A stretch of 6,680 bases of DNA from an uncultured Selenomonas sp. (GTDB lineage: Bacteria > Bacillota > Negativicutes > Selenomonadales > Selenomonadaceae): positions 1-6,680 of the forward strand of contig CALYVJ010000092.1 of NCBI GenBank assembly GCA_945494195.1, written 5' to 3'. This document shows positions 5,688 to 6,680 of this stretch, in pieces. Below the pieces are notes generated by a model. That model searched no databases, was not told the DNA's origin, and saw only the letters and a list, made by a program, of their open reading frames with translations. Positions within the stretch are counted from its first letter, which is position 1. Each line of letters starts with the position of its first letter. Made by a program: the position numbers and the translations under genes.

Positions 5688-5735
5688 AAAAAAACTCTGT
5701 TTGCATAGGATTTCCCTCCGCAAACAGAGTTTTTT
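5688..5735. terminator. Bidirectional intrinsic terminator between mcp and the plus-strand unit
   Basis: AACTCTGTTTGC (5693-5704) and GCAAACAGAGTT (5720-5731) form a perfect 12-bp stem with a 15-nt loop. It is flanked by seven A (5688-5694) and six T (5730-5735), so it has a U tract whichever strand is read. It ends the chemoreceptor gene 5 bp after its stop and also ends the short plus-strand transcript. Confidence 0.9.
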
Positions 5736-5740
5736 ATCTC

Positions 5741-6680
5741 TCAGATCTTGAACTTCTCCACCGATGCTTCCAGATCCTGTGCCATCTCCGTTAACTGACG
5801 GCTCGAGCTGGCGATTTCATTCATCGTCGCCGTCTGCTCCTCCGTTGCCGCTGATACCGTTTCGGCCTCGCCCGCCACGCTGCGGCTCATAGCACTAATC
5901 TTGCTAATTGCCCCGGATATCGTATTGGTACTGGTGGAAAGGGTCACAACGATCCGCTCCATTTCCCCCGTCTCTTCCACTACACTTTCCACCATCTCTG
6001 CAATATCCTTGAAGGTCATGCCGGCACCGTTTACAGCACCAACACCATTCTGTACCTGGCTGACACCATCCTGCATAACCGATACCGCACTTCTCGATTT
6101 CGACTGAATGGAGCCAATGATGCCGGCAATTTCACGGGCCGACTCACTTGACTGCTCAGCCAACTTGCGGACTTCATCGGCAACTACCGCAAAGCCGCGG
6201 CCATGCTCACCAGCCCGAGCTGCCTCGATAGCGGCATTGAGCGCCAACAGATTCGTCTGCTCGGCAATCTCCGAAATCGCATCAACAATGGTGCCAATCT
6301 TATCCGATTCACGCCCCAGTTCCTCAATGACCTGGGCCGATTCACTAACCGACTGCTCAATAAGCTCCATCTGCTGAACCGCACTGGCAACTTTCTTTTC
6401 CCCGGAATCCGCCTGGGATTTGGCCGAGCCAACTACCGTTCCAGCATGATCCAGCGCCTTTTCGAACTTCTCCATACTCATTGCCAGATTGTTGATATGC
6501 TCGCTGGCATTCTCGACCTCCGTGAACTGCTCACTGCAGGAGCCTGCCACGTTGACAATCGAATCGGCTACCTGCCCGCTGACCTCAGCCGACTGCTCGG
6601 AGCTGTTCGTCAGCTGCTGCGATGAAGAGGCGACCTGCTTGCTGGACTCTGCCACCTGACGCATCATATCATGGACCTGC
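5741..6680 (-). CDS. Methyl-accepting chemotaxis protein, C-terminal signalling domain (5' end outside window)
   Basis: C-terminal 312 codons of a chemoreceptor; the sensor domain, membrane helices and any HAMP domain lie beyond the right edge. The visible part is a long coiled coil with heptad-rich Ser/Ala/Gln/Glu helices running to and from the highly conserved hairpin tip [20 protein letters not shown], then [18 protein letters not shown], which contacts CheA and CheW. Candidate methylation stretches are the [18 protein letters not shown] segment on the descending helix and the [16 protein letters not shown] segment near the end. The protein ends in EKFKI, without a CheR-tethering NWETF-type pentapeptide. 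The reading frame is open to the window edge, and a Met codon at 6667 is internal. The gene closes 5 bp before a bidirectional terminator, so it is transcriptionally separate from the sulfur genes. The signal it senses cannot be told from this part. Confidence 0.93.
   Translation of the reverse strand, partial: QVHDMMRQVAESSKQVASSSQQLTNSSEQSAEVSGQVADSIVNVAGSCSEQFTEVENASEHINNLAMSMEKFEKALDHAGTVVGSAKSQADSGEKKVASAVQQMELIEQSVSESAQVIEELGRESDKIGTIVDAISEIAEQTNLLALNAAIEAARAGEHGRGFAVVADEVRKLAEQSSESAREIAGIIGSIQSKSRSAVSVMQDGVSQVQNGVGAVNGAGMTFKDIAEMVESVVEETGEMERIVVTLSTSTNTISGAISKISAMSRSVAGEAETVSAATEEQTATMNEIASSSRQLTEMAQDLEASVEKFKI

Larger units (their letters stand above)
5409..5740. other. 332-bp region without an intact gene between yezD and mcp
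   Basis: AT-rich up to about 5600, then GC-rich. It contains the yezD leader and promoter, a divergent plus-strand promoter with adjacent dyad, a short frame-broken cysteine-rich reading frame, and the bidirectional terminator. I see no tRNA, insertion sequence or CRISPR repeat in it. Confidence 0.7.

Noticed and set aside
5539..5751. 70-codon plus-strand frame from TTG 5539
   Set aside because: Its start overlaps the -35 box, and past 5602 its codons lose the coding-like third-position bias, which passes to the frame one base over. It then reads through the terminator hairpin.

Overview
The window carries most of a sulfate uptake and reduction locus, read entirely from the minus strand, plus the end of an unrelated chemoreceptor gene. 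In transcription order (high to low coordinates) the locus is: a small DUF2292/YezD-family gene (5061-5408), sulfate-binding lipoprotein sbp (3783-4814), permease cysT (2931-3761), permease cysW (2291-2927, broken), ATPase cysA (1237-2301), and the N-terminal 405 codons of an AprA-type adenylylsulfate reductase flavoprotein that runs off the left edge (1-1217). Gaps between genes are 3 to 21 bp, or short overlaps, from sbp to aprA, so these five form one operon. The right end (5741-6680) is the C-terminal signalling domain of a methyl-accepting chemotaxis protein, closed by a bidirectional terminator.

How it works: Sbp captures sulfate outside the membrane, CysT/CysW form the channel, CysA drives it with ATP, and after activation to APS by genes outside the window the AprA-type flavoprotein would reduce APS to sulfite and AMP. 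Taxon is inferred only. GC-rich coding sequence, AT-rich intergenic DNA with near-consensus sigma70/SigA promoters, strong Shine-Dalgarno sequences, a lipoprotein-type Sbp and AprA joined to a CysTWA transporter together suggest an anaerobic Firmicute, most likely Negativicutes (Selenomonas-like).

The main surprise is cysW. Its genuine N-terminus (from a TTG at 2927) and its genuine body (from about 2881) lie in different frames. Roughly 60-65 codons that should lie between them, covering TM1 to TM2, are absent. This looks like an internal, frame-shifting deletion with possible CTGGC microhomology. Everything else in the transporter is intact, so the loss is either very recent or an assembly error.

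The intergenic DNA is rich in control signals. A near-consensus promoter (5006-5034) drives sbp, but its leader must pass a large two-tier hairpin followed by six U (4867-4935), a candidate attenuator. A 9-bp repeat CTATATCAG lies at the sbp -10 and again before the sbp start, and its core TATCAG recurs in the yezD leader and at the start of a divergent plus-strand transcription unit. That unit (promoter 5539-5567, terminator 5688-5735) holds a short, cysteine-rich, frame-broken reading frame I do not recognise.
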